Assembly (NCBI GenBank): GCA_015661965.1
Contig: DQVA01000302.1
Span: 1 to 5,246, forward strand
From: Candidatus Bipolaricaulota bacterium
Lineage (GTDB): Bacteria; Bipolaricaulota; Bipolaricaulia; Bipolaricaulales; Bipolaricaulaceae
Reading direction: 5' to 3'
DNA: 5,246 nt
Of this stretch, positions 1 through 5,246 are shown one piece after another. A program made the position numbers and the translations under genes. Numbering within the stretch: the stretch's first letter is position 1; the number at the start of each line of letters is the position of its first letter. The notes under the pieces were generated by a model. It was not told the DNA's origin. It made no database searches and was given only the letters and a program-made list of their open reading frames with translations.

Positions 1-1145
1 AGCGGGTCGTAATACGGCGTTACCTCCATCCCTTGGAATATCGCGGTGTCCAGCCTCACCCCGATCCCCCCGGGCAGGCACTCGATGGTGAGTCGGCCGC
101 AGGAGGGGAGGAAGCCCCGGCTGGGATCCTCGGCATTGACCCGACACTCGATGGCATGGCCGAACAGCTCGACCTGGTCCTGCCGGTACCCCAAGGGCTT
201 CCCCTTGGCCACCCGCAGCTGTTCCCGCACCAGGTTCCTCCCCACCAGCGCCTCGGACACCGGGTGTTCCACCTGGATGCGGGCGTTGAGCTCAATGAAA
301 TAGAATTCCTCCCCCTCCACCAGGAACTCCACCGTGCCCGCCCCCACGTAGCCCAACGCCTTGGCTGCCTGGACTGCAGCCCGGTCCATCTTGTCCCTCA
401 GTTCCGGGGGCAGGCCCGGCGCCGGCGCCTCCTCCACCAACTTCTGATGCCGCCGCTGGACGGTGCAGTCACGGCTTCCCCAGTGGACCACGTTCCCCTG
501 GGCATCGGCCAGGATCTGAACCTCCACATGCCGGGGGGAGGGGATGTAACGCTCCAGAAACAGGGTACCATCCCCGAAGGCAAGCCTGGCCTCCTCTTGG
601 GCCCGGGGGTACAGGGCCCGCAGTTCCTCCTCGCTCCCCACGATGCGGATCCCCCGGCCGCCTCCCCCGGCGGCCGCCTTGAGGAGCAACGGGTACCCCA
701 GCCGTGCCCCCCAGGCGGCCGCCTCCTCCCCCGATTCCAACGGGGGGGACCCGGGGAGCACCGGCACCCCGGCCTGGGCCACCCGCTCCTTGGTGGCCAC
801 CTTATGCCCGGCCAACCGCAGTACCTCCGGGGGAGGACCGATGAACGTGATCCCGTGAGCGGCGCAGATCTCGGCCAGCTCCGCGGACTCTGACAGGAAC
901 CCATACCCCGGGTGGAGGGCATCGGCGCCGGTTACCTCGCAGGCGGCCATCAAGGCGGGAATTGAGAGATAAGACCTGGCCGCATCCGCCGGGCCGATGC
1001 ACACCGCCTCCGGCGCCTCCCGCACGTGCAGCGCCTCCCGCTCCACCTGGGAGAACACCGCCACCGCCGATAGACCCTCCTCCCGACAGGCCTCCAGGAT
1101 CCGCAGGGCGATCTCCCCCCGGTTGGCGATCAACACCTTTTCCAT
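1..1145 (-). CDS. accC: Biotin carboxylase subunit of acetyl-CoA carboxylase (3' end beyond window)
   Basis: AccC uses ATP and bicarbonate to carboxylate the biotin carried by AccB, the first half-reaction of malonyl-CoA synthesis in the cytoplasm. The reading frame starts at the ATG at 1145 and runs off the left edge after 381 codons; the family is usually about 450 residues, so roughly the last 70 are missing. Visible landmarks are the N-terminal biotin-carboxylase fold with VLIANRGEIALRI (4-16) and HPGYGFLSE (78-86). The ATP-grasp domain has K115, K156 before the glycine-rich loop AAAGGGGRG (157-165), H206 in HVEVQ, QRRHQK ending at K235, and E273. The active-site stretch ELNARIQVEHP (285-295) includes E285, N287, R289 and E293, and AIECRVNAEDP (331-341) follows. 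The expected ATP, metal and bicarbonate residues are intact. An in-frame TAA lies three codons before the ATG, so no longer start is possible; no good Shine-Dalgarno precedes it. It lies 55 nt downstream of accB on the same strand and is probably co-transcribed. PycA- or AccA3-type carboxylases share this domain, but the separate small AccB upstream favours AccC. Confidence 0.96.
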   Translation of the reverse strand, partial: MEKVLIANRGEIALRILEACREEGLSAVAVFSQVEREALHVREAPEAVCIGPADAARSYLSIPALMAACEVTGADALHPGYGFLSESAELAEICAAHGITFIGPPPEVLRLAGHKVATKERVAQAGVPVLPGSPPLESGEEAAAWGARLGYPLLLKAAAGGGGRGIRIVGSEEELRALYPRAQEEARLAFGDGTLFLERYIPSPRHVEVQILADAQGNVVHWGSRDCTVQRRHQKLVEEAPAPGLPPELRDKMDRAAVQAAKALGYVGAGTVEFLVEGEEFYFIELNARIQVEHPVSEALVGRNLVREQLRVAKGKPLGYRQDQVELFGHAIECRVNAEDPSRGFLPSCGRLTIECLPGGIGVRLDTAIFQGMEVTPYYDP

Positions 1146-1200
1146 AGCTGCTTAATTGCAGAGGGAACGGGGATCATAGAGTGCTTCGGTTTTCACGATT
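1146..1200 (-). other. accB-accC intergenic spacer
   Basis: This 55-nt gap separates the accB stop from the accC ATG. It is less GC-rich than its surroundings. I see no terminator (no GC stem followed by a T run on the minus strand), no convincing promoter, and no GGAGG-like site close to the accC start. The only local symmetry is a weak TGC/GCA pairing around AATTAA at about 1149-1160. The simplest reading is a read-through spacer within an accBC transcript. Confidence 0.5.
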
Positions 1201-1599
1201 CTAGGAGGGGCGGAGGCGGAACAGGGGCTGGCCGTATTCCACCGGTTGGCCCTCCTCAACCAACACCTCCTCGATGACCCCGGCCCGGTCGGCCCGCACC
1301 TCGTTCATCACCTTCATCGCCTCCACGACGCACAGGGTTTGTCCGGGTTCCACCCGCTCCCCCACCTCCACGAACGGGTCCTCCCCCGGGGCGGGCCGGC
1401 GCCAGAAGGTCCCCACCACCGGGGAGCGGATCAGTTCCTCCTCCAGCTCGGGCCGAGGCGGGGCTTCCGCCGCCCGGGGCGATACCCCCAGTCCGGGGCG
1501 GCGCAGGGTGATCCTGCGCCCCTCCTCCACAAGCGTTAGCTCGGTGAGCCCCTCCTCACGCATCAACTCGCATAGCCGACGCAGTTCTTCCCAATCCAA
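1201..1599 (-). CDS. accB: Biotin carboxyl carrier protein of acetyl-CoA carboxylase
   Basis: AccB carries the biotin that AccC carboxylates and the carboxyltransferase then unloads onto acetyl-CoA. With a TTG start at 1599 the protein has 132 residues, slightly short for a family near 150-160. The N-terminal helix and beta region (about 1-36, with LRRLCELMREEG and LTLVEEGRRITLRR) matches the usual BCCP N-terminus. A short Pro/Ala/Glu-rich linker (about 37-56) leads to the biotinyl domain (about 58-132). This contains SPVVGTFWRRPAPGEDPF, including the 'thumb' typical of AccB, and the biotinylation motif VEAMKVMNEV, with the modified lysine at K96, 36 residues from the C-terminus as expected. 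The TTG is chosen because AAGGAGG (1604-1610, minus strand) lies 4 nt upstream and the protein then begins where the family does. An in-frame ATG at 1674 would add 25 glycine-rich residues unlike BCCP and has no clear ribosome site. It is followed by accC, the classic accB-accC order. Confidence 0.94.
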   Translation of the reverse strand: MDWEELRRLCELMREEGLTELTLVEEGRRITLRRPGLGVSPRAAEAPPRPELEEELIRSPVVGTFWRRPAPGEDPFVEVGERVEPGQTLCVVEAMKVMNEVRADRAGVIEEVLVEEGQPVEYGQPLFRLRPS

Positions 1600-1603
1600 G
1601 GCT

Positions 1604-1610
1604 CCTCCTT
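1604..1610 (-). promoter_or_regulatory. Ribosome binding site of accB, supporting the TTG start
   Basis: On the minus strand AAGGAGG lies 4 nt before TTG at 1599-1597. It is a near-perfect Shine-Dalgarno sequence with slightly tight spacing. It decides the start against the in-frame ATG at 1674-1672, which lacks such a site. Confidence 0.75.
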
Positions 1611-1683
1611 GCCCCTTCCCCACCCGACCCCCCCAGTCCTCCGCCCCGGTCCCCGGGGCCAATTGTACGGCCATCTGTCCCGG

Positions 1684-1710
1684 GGTGTGGGGCCCCTTGG
1701 GGCCCACACC
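1684..1710 (-). repeat. GC-rich inverted repeat (hairpin) in predicted accB leader
   Basis: The arms GGTGTGGGGCCCC (1684-1696) and GGGGCCCACACC (1699-1710) are complementary over 12 bp with a single extra G in the left arm, separated by TT. As RNA it would fold into a very stable stem, opening a few inner pairs to make the loop. It lies just downstream of the predicted minus-strand start point, so it would sit near the 5' end of the accB mRNA. No T run follows on the minus strand, so it does not look like an intrinsic terminator or a simple attenuator. On the plus strand it lies upstream of the -10 element. Confidence 0.7.
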
Positions 1711-1716
1711 CCCCTG

Positions 1717-1737
1717 GGACCCGTTATAATCGGGTCC
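1717..1737. repeat. Perfect 7-bp inverted repeat enclosing the shared -10 region
   Basis: GGACCCG (1717-1723) and CGGGTCC (1731-1737) are exact reverse complements separated by the 7-nt TTATAAT. The spacer is itself the -10 element. A dyad centred on a promoter -10 is the kind of place where a repressor operator could sit, but no known operator consensus is recognised here and the binding protein, if any, is unknown. Confidence 0.65.
1725..1730 (+). promoter_or_regulatory. Possible -10 element for the rightward genes
   Basis: A perfect TATAAT lies on the plus strand in otherwise very GC-rich sequence. No recognisable -35 is found 16-18 nt upstream (the sequence there is C-rich), so the promoter would be weak or activator-dependent, or the rightward transcript may come from symmetric use of the same -10. 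The start point would fall near 1737, giving a leader of only about 16 nt that begins almost at the ribosome site of the next gene. Confidence 0.4.
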
Positions 1738-1744
1738 GAGGTGA
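1738..1744 (+). promoter_or_regulatory. Ribosome binding site deciding the GTG start at 1753
   Basis: GAGGTGA is a strong Shine-Dalgarno match placed 8 nt before GTG at 1753-1755. It supports this GTG start, after which the protein soon enters its first membrane segment. Confidence 0.75.
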
Positions 1745-1752
1745 TGTAAAGG

Positions 1753-3051
1753 GTGTCGCCAGGATCGCAAAGTATCTTGTTGATAATCCTTTTAGCCCTG
1801 TCCGCGTTCTTCTCCGGGTCGGAAACTGCCATTACGTCCATCTCAGAGTTCAGGCTCAAGCACTTGTTGGAGCGGGAAAAGGACCGGCGCCGGGCCAAGG
1901 CCCTCCAGCACCTGCTCTCGGAGCCCAACGACCTCATCACCTGCCTCCTGGTATGGAACAACCTGGTGAACGTGGGGGCCTCGGCGTTGGCCACCTTGCT
2001 GTTCTTGCGATTGCTGCCTGCGGGACTCCCCGCGTACGTGTCCGGACTGGTCACCACGTTCGTGATGACGGCGCTGCTGCTTTTGTTCGGGGAGATCACC
2101 CCCAAGAACTTGGCCAAGAACCGGGCGGAGGCGGTGGCCCTGAAAGTGCTGGTGCCGGTGTGGCAGCTCACCCGGTTCACCTTCCCGGCGGTGCGGGCCT
2201 TACGGGCCCTGTCCCATGGCATGCTGCGCCCGTTCGGGGAGGAGCTCCTGTCCCGGGAGGGGACCCCTTTGTCCGAGGACCAACTCATCACCTTCATCGA
2301 GGAAGGGGAGGAACGGGGGATCATCCCGGTCCAGGACGGGGAGATGATGAAACGCATCCTGACCCTGGACGAGATCACCGCCGAGGAGGTCATGGTCCCC
2401 AGGACGGAGATGCAAGCCATCGAGGCCGAAACCCCCCTTGAGGAGGTACTTCGGTTCGTGGTGGAGGACGGCCACTCCCGCTATCCCGTATATGAGGGGA
2501 ACCGGGACAACGTGATCGGCATCCTGTACGTGAAGGACCTGTTACGTACGGTGGTGAACGGGAGCCAAAAGACCCCCCTCAGGGAACTGTTGCGTCCGGC
2601 CTATTACACCCCAACCACCAAACCGGTAAACGTGCTTTTGCGGGAGTTCCAACGGGAACGGGTGCACATGGCGGTGGTGGTGGACGAGTACGGTGGGGTG
2701 GCGGGGATTGTGACCCTGGAGGACATCCTGGAGGAGATCGTGGGGGAGATCGAGGATGAGTACGACCGCCCCCGATCCCGACAGCTCATCCGGCGCATAT
2801 CCGCCGCCGAAGCGGTGGTGGACGGGGATGCGGAGGTGAGGCTGGTCAATCGGACCCTGGGATTGGAGCTTCCGGAGGACGAGGCGGTGACCATCGCCGG
2901 CCTCATCTTGGAGAAGCTGGGGGACATCCCCGATCCCGGGGCCCGCCTCCAAATAGACCGGGCCCTGCTCACCGTGGAGGGGGCCACCGAGCGCGAGATC
3001 ACCTCGGTCCGGGTCACCCTCCTCCCTCAGGAAGAGCCCGCCCAGGAATGA
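1753..3051 (+). CDS. CNNM/CorC-family (TlyC-like) membrane protein with CBS domains
   Basis: This complete 432-residue protein has the full architecture of the CNNM/CorC (HlyC/TlyC, UPF0053) family, whose studied members take part in Mg2+ and Co2+ efflux or homeostasis. The N-terminal transmembrane domain (about 7-157) has segments near 7-27, 62-88, 94-113 and 130-157, with the family signatures FFSGSETA (19-26) and FGEITPKN (112-119). A CBS pair follows: the first from about MVPRTEM (214-220) through HSRYPVY and VIGILYVKDLL (254-264), the second from about 281 to 333 with VVVDEYGGVAGIVTLEDI. An acidic link (EIVGEIEDEYD) leads to the C-terminal CorC/HlyC domain (about 345-425). The start is GTG at 1753. 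Despite the old 'hemolysin' name, ion transport is the better-supported role; the actual ion cannot be told from sequence. It begins a likely operon with the peptidase 11 nt downstream. Confidence 0.93.
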   Translation: MSPGSQSILLIILLALSAFFSGSETAITSISEFRLKHLLEREKDRRRAKALQHLLSEPNDLITCLLVWNNLVNVGASALATLLFLRLLPAGLPAYVSGLVTTFVMTALLLLFGEITPKNLAKNRAEAVALKVLVPVWQLTRFTFPAVRALRALSHGMLRPFGEELLSREGTPLSEDQLITFIEEGEERGIIPVQDGEMMKRILTLDEITAEEVMVPRTEMQAIEAETPLEEVLRFVVEDGHSRYPVYEGNRDNVIGILYVKDLLRTVVNGSQKTPLRELLRPAYYTPTTKPVNVLLREFQRERVHMAVVVDEYGGVAGIVTLEDILEEIVGEIEDEYDRPRSRQLIRRISAAEAVVDGDAEVRLVNRTLGLELPEDEAVTIAGLILEKLGDIPDPGARLQIDRALLTVEGATEREITSVRVTLLPQEEPAQE

Positions 3052-3057
3052 AAGGAG
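3051..3057 (+). promoter_or_regulatory. Ribosome binding site of the M1-like peptidase gene
   Basis: AAAGGAG overlaps the last base of the upstream stop codon and lies 5 nt before TTG at 3063-3065. An in-frame TAG at 3060-3062 immediately precedes that TTG, so translation cannot begin further upstream in this frame. The overlap indicates translation from a shared transcript. Confidence 0.7.
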
Positions 3058-3062
3058 CATAG

Positions 3063-5246
3063 TTGCCTAAGTCCCGTAGGTGCCGTTGGTGTGCGGTTTT
3101 GGTGCTGGCCACCTTCACTTTTTGCCCTGTGGTCTGGGGGGCCACGGTGAAGTTGGAAGCGCGGTTTCTCCCGGAGGAGCAGGTGATCTCCGGCAGCATG
3201 TGGGTGACATGGGACTCTCCCCCGGAGGTGGCCCACTTCGCCCTGCTCGCCAACTTGGGCAAAGAGGAGAACCCATACCTCTCCGGCCGGGCCCGGGATG
3301 AACAATATGTGGATGGGTTCGACCCCGCCTGGACCGTGGTGGAGCGGGTACTATGGGCCGGCCCCAGCGGGGAGAGGGAGCTACCCTTCGAGCTCCTACC
3401 TGCCCCCCCCACCCTCCAGACCTATTCCCTGGAGGAGGTGCTGCTGGAGGTGGGGCTCCCCGGAGGGGAGGGACAGCTGCGGATCGACTTCCGCACCCGC
3501 TTCCCCCACGTCCGGACCGGGGCCCCGGGTCGTCTTTCCCACTTTTACACCTGGCGGTTCGGCTGGCACCCCATCCCCATTTCCCCCCCGCAAGGGGGTT
3601 ATTGGCCCCTGATACTGCCCGCCTACACCTATGAGCTGTCGCTGCGGATGCCCCCGGAATGGCGGGCGGTGCTGCCGGGGGAGGTGGAGGTGGAAACAGG
3701 GGACCAAGGCACAATCTGGCACATCTCCTTCCCGGGGCCGGTCCGCTCCATCGCCCTGTTCTTGGCCCCGGAACGGGAACTTGTGCCCATCCACCTGGAC
3801 CTGGCCGGACTGGAGCTGGAGGCGGTGGCCCTGCCCGGGGACGAGGACAAGGTGCGCGCCCTGGCCACCTACATCCCGGAGATCCTGGACCACTATCAGC
3901 GCCGATTCGGCCCTTATCCCTATCCCAGGCTGGTCCTGGTGGAGCATCCCAATCAGGTGGGGGTGGCCATGGCCGCGGACGGCATCCTGTTCCTCCCTAA
4001 ATGGTTCTTCGATCGGGTCAACCTCACGGTGGAAGGGATGCTGTCCCGCTATGGCCGGTTCGTATTGGCCCACGAACTCGCCCATCAATGGTGGGGGGTG
4101 GGGATAGGGGTGGACTTGGACGCGGAGAATTGGCTTTCCGAGGGGTTGGCCCAATACGCGGCCATCTCCTGGTTCGAGCGGGAGTTCGAGCCCGAGGGCG
4201 GGAACGTGTTCCAGTTCGAGCGGGAGGGTCTAGGGGAAGTCCTGGCGGAGAGCATGGTGGGCTTCGTCAACCTGCGGGAGCACTTCACGGAACTCCCGTA
4301 CCTGGGGATCGCGTTCCGGGATTTCGACGAGGCGGTGGTGAAACCCCTGGCCGAGGTGGACTACGCCCAGGCAAGTGGTGTCCGGATCTACGACAAGGGC
4401 TACCTGGTGTTCCGGGCCCTGGCGCACCTGGTGGGGGAAGAGCTGTTCGATGAGGTGCTGCGCGAGGTGGCAACCCGCTTCCGGGCCGGCATCCTCACCG
4501 TGGGCCAGTTGAAGGAGATCCTGGAGGAACGGGCCGGGCAGGACCTCACCACCTTTTTCCAGTATTGGGTGTGGGGGGATGCCAAGGCCGACTACGGTAT
4601 CGACCGGGTGACCCGGCGCAAGACCGAGTTCGGCTACCAGACCACCGTCCACCTGTACCGAGAGGGGGAGGGGTTCCTACTGGTGGAGGTGGAAGTGAGG
4701 GGGCCGGAAGGGGAGACCATGACCCAAGTGTGGCCGCCCGGGGAAGGCCGATACGAGCTCCTCGTGTTCGATACCCCGTTCCCGGTACGTGAGGTGGTGG
4801 TGGACCCCGGCCATTACGTGCTGGACACGGACCGGCTGAACAACGTGTGGCCCACCAAGTTCGTGCTGGCCGCCGCCAGGAACGAGCTCCCACTGGACGG
4901 CTTTCTGGTGCGGGCGGATCCCAGCTCCCGGGCAGTCCAGGTGCAGTACCTGGACCGGTTCGGATGGGCAGTATACCCAGATGCCATGGCGGCTGAAGGG
5001 TTCGTGCGTTACGGCCGCGACGCTACCCTGTGGGGGTTCGCCCGGGTGACGGACACCTTGATCGGGGAGATCGTGCTGGTCAGACATCTGTGGGCTCAGC
5101 CGGAGACGGGCCACCCCGGCATTTACTGGATGCCGGCCGGGGACTTGCTCCTCTCTTTCTCCCGGCGGCCTTACCCGGTGCTGGGATTGGGCCTCTCTTG
5201 GCAGGGGTATCTCCCCCGGGTGTACGGGGGCGGGGCCTCCCTGTTG
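3063..5246 (+). CDS. Secreted M1-type zinc metallopeptidase with C-terminal extension (3' end beyond window)
   Basis: The frame opens at TTG 3063 and is uninterrupted for 728 codons to the right edge. Residues 1-27 look like a Sec signal peptide: basic KSRRCR, a hydrophobic core CAVLVLATFTF, and a likely cut near VVWGA; no lipobox is seen. Residues about 28-250 resemble the M1 N-terminal beta domain. The catalytic domain follows, with FGPYPYP (282-288), HELAHQWW (337-344) and NWLSEGLAQY (356-365). Together these give HExxH-x18-E: zinc ligands H337, H341, E360 and catalytic E338. YDKG at 443-446 supplies the likely transition-state tyrosine Y443. The usual GxMEN aminopeptidase motif is replaced by VAMAADG (301-307), losing the glutamate that binds the free N-terminus, so substrate choice may differ from classical aminopeptidases. 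A beta-rich segment ends near VDPGHYVLDTD (580-590), where M1 proteins of this size often finish. At least 138 further residues follow, with several possible beta strands. It is probably exported to the periplasm or cell surface and is likely co-transcribed with the CorC-like gene. Substrate unknown. Confidence 0.86.
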   Translation, partial: MPKSRRCRWCAVLVLATFTFCPVVWGATVKLEARFLPEEQVISGSMWVTWDSPPEVAHFALLANLGKEENPYLSGRARDEQYVDGFDPAWTVVERVLWAGPSGERELPFELLPAPPTLQTYSLEEVLLEVGLPGGEGQLRIDFRTRFPHVRTGAPGRLSHFYTWRFGWHPIPISPPQGGYWPLILPAYTYELSLRMPPEWRAVLPGEVEVETGDQGTIWHISFPGPVRSIALFLAPERELVPIHLDLAGLELEAVALPGDEDKVRALATYIPEILDHYQRRFGPYPYPRLVLVEHPNQVGVAMAADGILFLPKWFFDRVNLTVEGMLSRYGRFVLAHELAHQWWGVGIGVDLDAENWLSEGLAQYAAISWFEREFEPEGGNVFQFEREGLGEVLAESMVGFVNLREHFTELPYLGIAFRDFDEAVVKPLAEVDYAQASGVRIYDKGYLVFRALAHLVGEELFDEVLREVATRFRAGILTVGQLKEILEERAGQDLTTFFQYWVWGDAKADYGIDRVTRRKTEFGYQTTVHLYREGEGFLLVEVEVRGPEGETMTQVWPPGEGRYELLVFDTPFPVREVVVDPGHYVLDTDRLNNVWPTKFVLAAARNELPLDGFLVRADPSSRAVQVQYLDRFGWAVYPDAMAAEGFVRYGRDATLWGFARVTDTLIGEIVLVRHLWAQPETGHPGIYWMPAGDLLLSFSRRPYPVLGLGLSWQGYLPRVYGGGASLL

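Larger units (their letters stand above)
1723..1750 (-). promoter_or_regulatory. Predicted sigma70-type promoter for accBC
   Basis: Read on the minus strand, TTTACA (1750-1745; five of six match to TTGACA) is followed after 16 nt by TATAAC (1728-1723; five of six match to TATAAT). Transcription would begin near 1716, giving an accB leader of roughly 115-120 nt that contains the GC hairpin at 1684-1710. The -35 lies between the ribosome site and start codon of the divergent gene, so the two transcription units share their control DNA. This is pattern matching only. Confidence 0.55.

Noticed and set aside
33..893. Plus-strand open frame of 286 codons.
   Set aside because: It lies antisense to accC, whose translation matches the biotin carboxylase family throughout; the plus-strand product is Pro/Gly/His-rich with no recognisable domain, typical of an antisense frame in GC-rich DNA.
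1684..1710. The GC hairpin as an intrinsic transcription terminator.
   Set aside because: No T run follows on either strand, and it lies in the control region between two divergent genes rather than after a gene end.
1563..2420. Minus-strand open frame of 285 codons overlapping accB's beginning and the CorC-like gene.
   Set aside because: The product is Ser/Arg-rich and matches nothing I recognise, while the opposite strand encodes a clear CNNM/CBS protein.
3010..3062. A possible promoter or terminator between the CorC-like gene and the peptidase gene.
   Set aside because: The gap is only 11 nt and consists of a ribosome site and spacer; no stem or -35/-10 pair is visible.
3396..4154. Minus-strand open frame of 252 codons within the peptidase gene.
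   Set aside because: It is His/Gln/Gly-rich and lies antisense to the M1 catalytic region, whose motifs are exact; it is a GC-driven shadow.
4001..4453. Plus-strand frame of 150 codons inside the peptidase gene.
   Set aside because: It is an alternative frame of the same strand with a Gly/Arg-rich product, no ribosome site of note, and it overlaps the zinc-binding region of the real gene.

Overview
This is a GC-rich bacterial window with two divergent gene pairs reading outward from one intergenic region of about 150 bp (1600-1752). Leftward (minus strand) is the start of fatty-acid synthesis: accB, encoding the biotin carboxyl carrier protein, then accC, encoding biotin carboxylase, which is cut by the left edge. 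Rightward (plus strand) is a complete CNNM/CorC (TlyC-like) membrane protein with CBS domains. A secreted M1-type zinc metallopeptidase follows after 11 nt and is cut by the right edge. There are no RNA genes, CRISPR arrays, insertion sequences or long repeats, and coding density is high.

How the genes fit together: AccB and AccC form half of acetyl-CoA carboxylase. AccC carboxylates the biotin on AccB, and a carboxyltransferase (not in the window) moves the carboxyl group to acetyl-CoA to give malonyl-CoA. The CorC-like protein is expected in the cytoplasmic membrane, where relatives act in Mg2+/Co2+ efflux or homeostasis. The M1-like protein has a signal peptide and an intact zinc site, but the usual aminopeptidase GxMEN motif is replaced. 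It also carries a C-terminal extension, rich in possible beta strands, beyond the normal M1 fold. The link between the two pairs is the shared control region. A near-symmetric -10 element there can be read in both directions and sits inside a perfect 7-bp inverted repeat. A strong GC hairpin lies in the predicted accB leader.

Organism: the high GC content, compact layout and frequent GTG/TTG starts (three of four genes) suggest a thermophile-like or deep-branching bacterial lineage. The possible outer-membrane-like tail of the peptidase would fit a diderm cell. A Bipolaricaulota- or Deinococcota-like source is conceivable, but nothing in the window fixes the phylum.

Apart from the control region and the unusual peptidase, the window is ordinary housekeeping sequence, and I see no convincing new multi-gene system.
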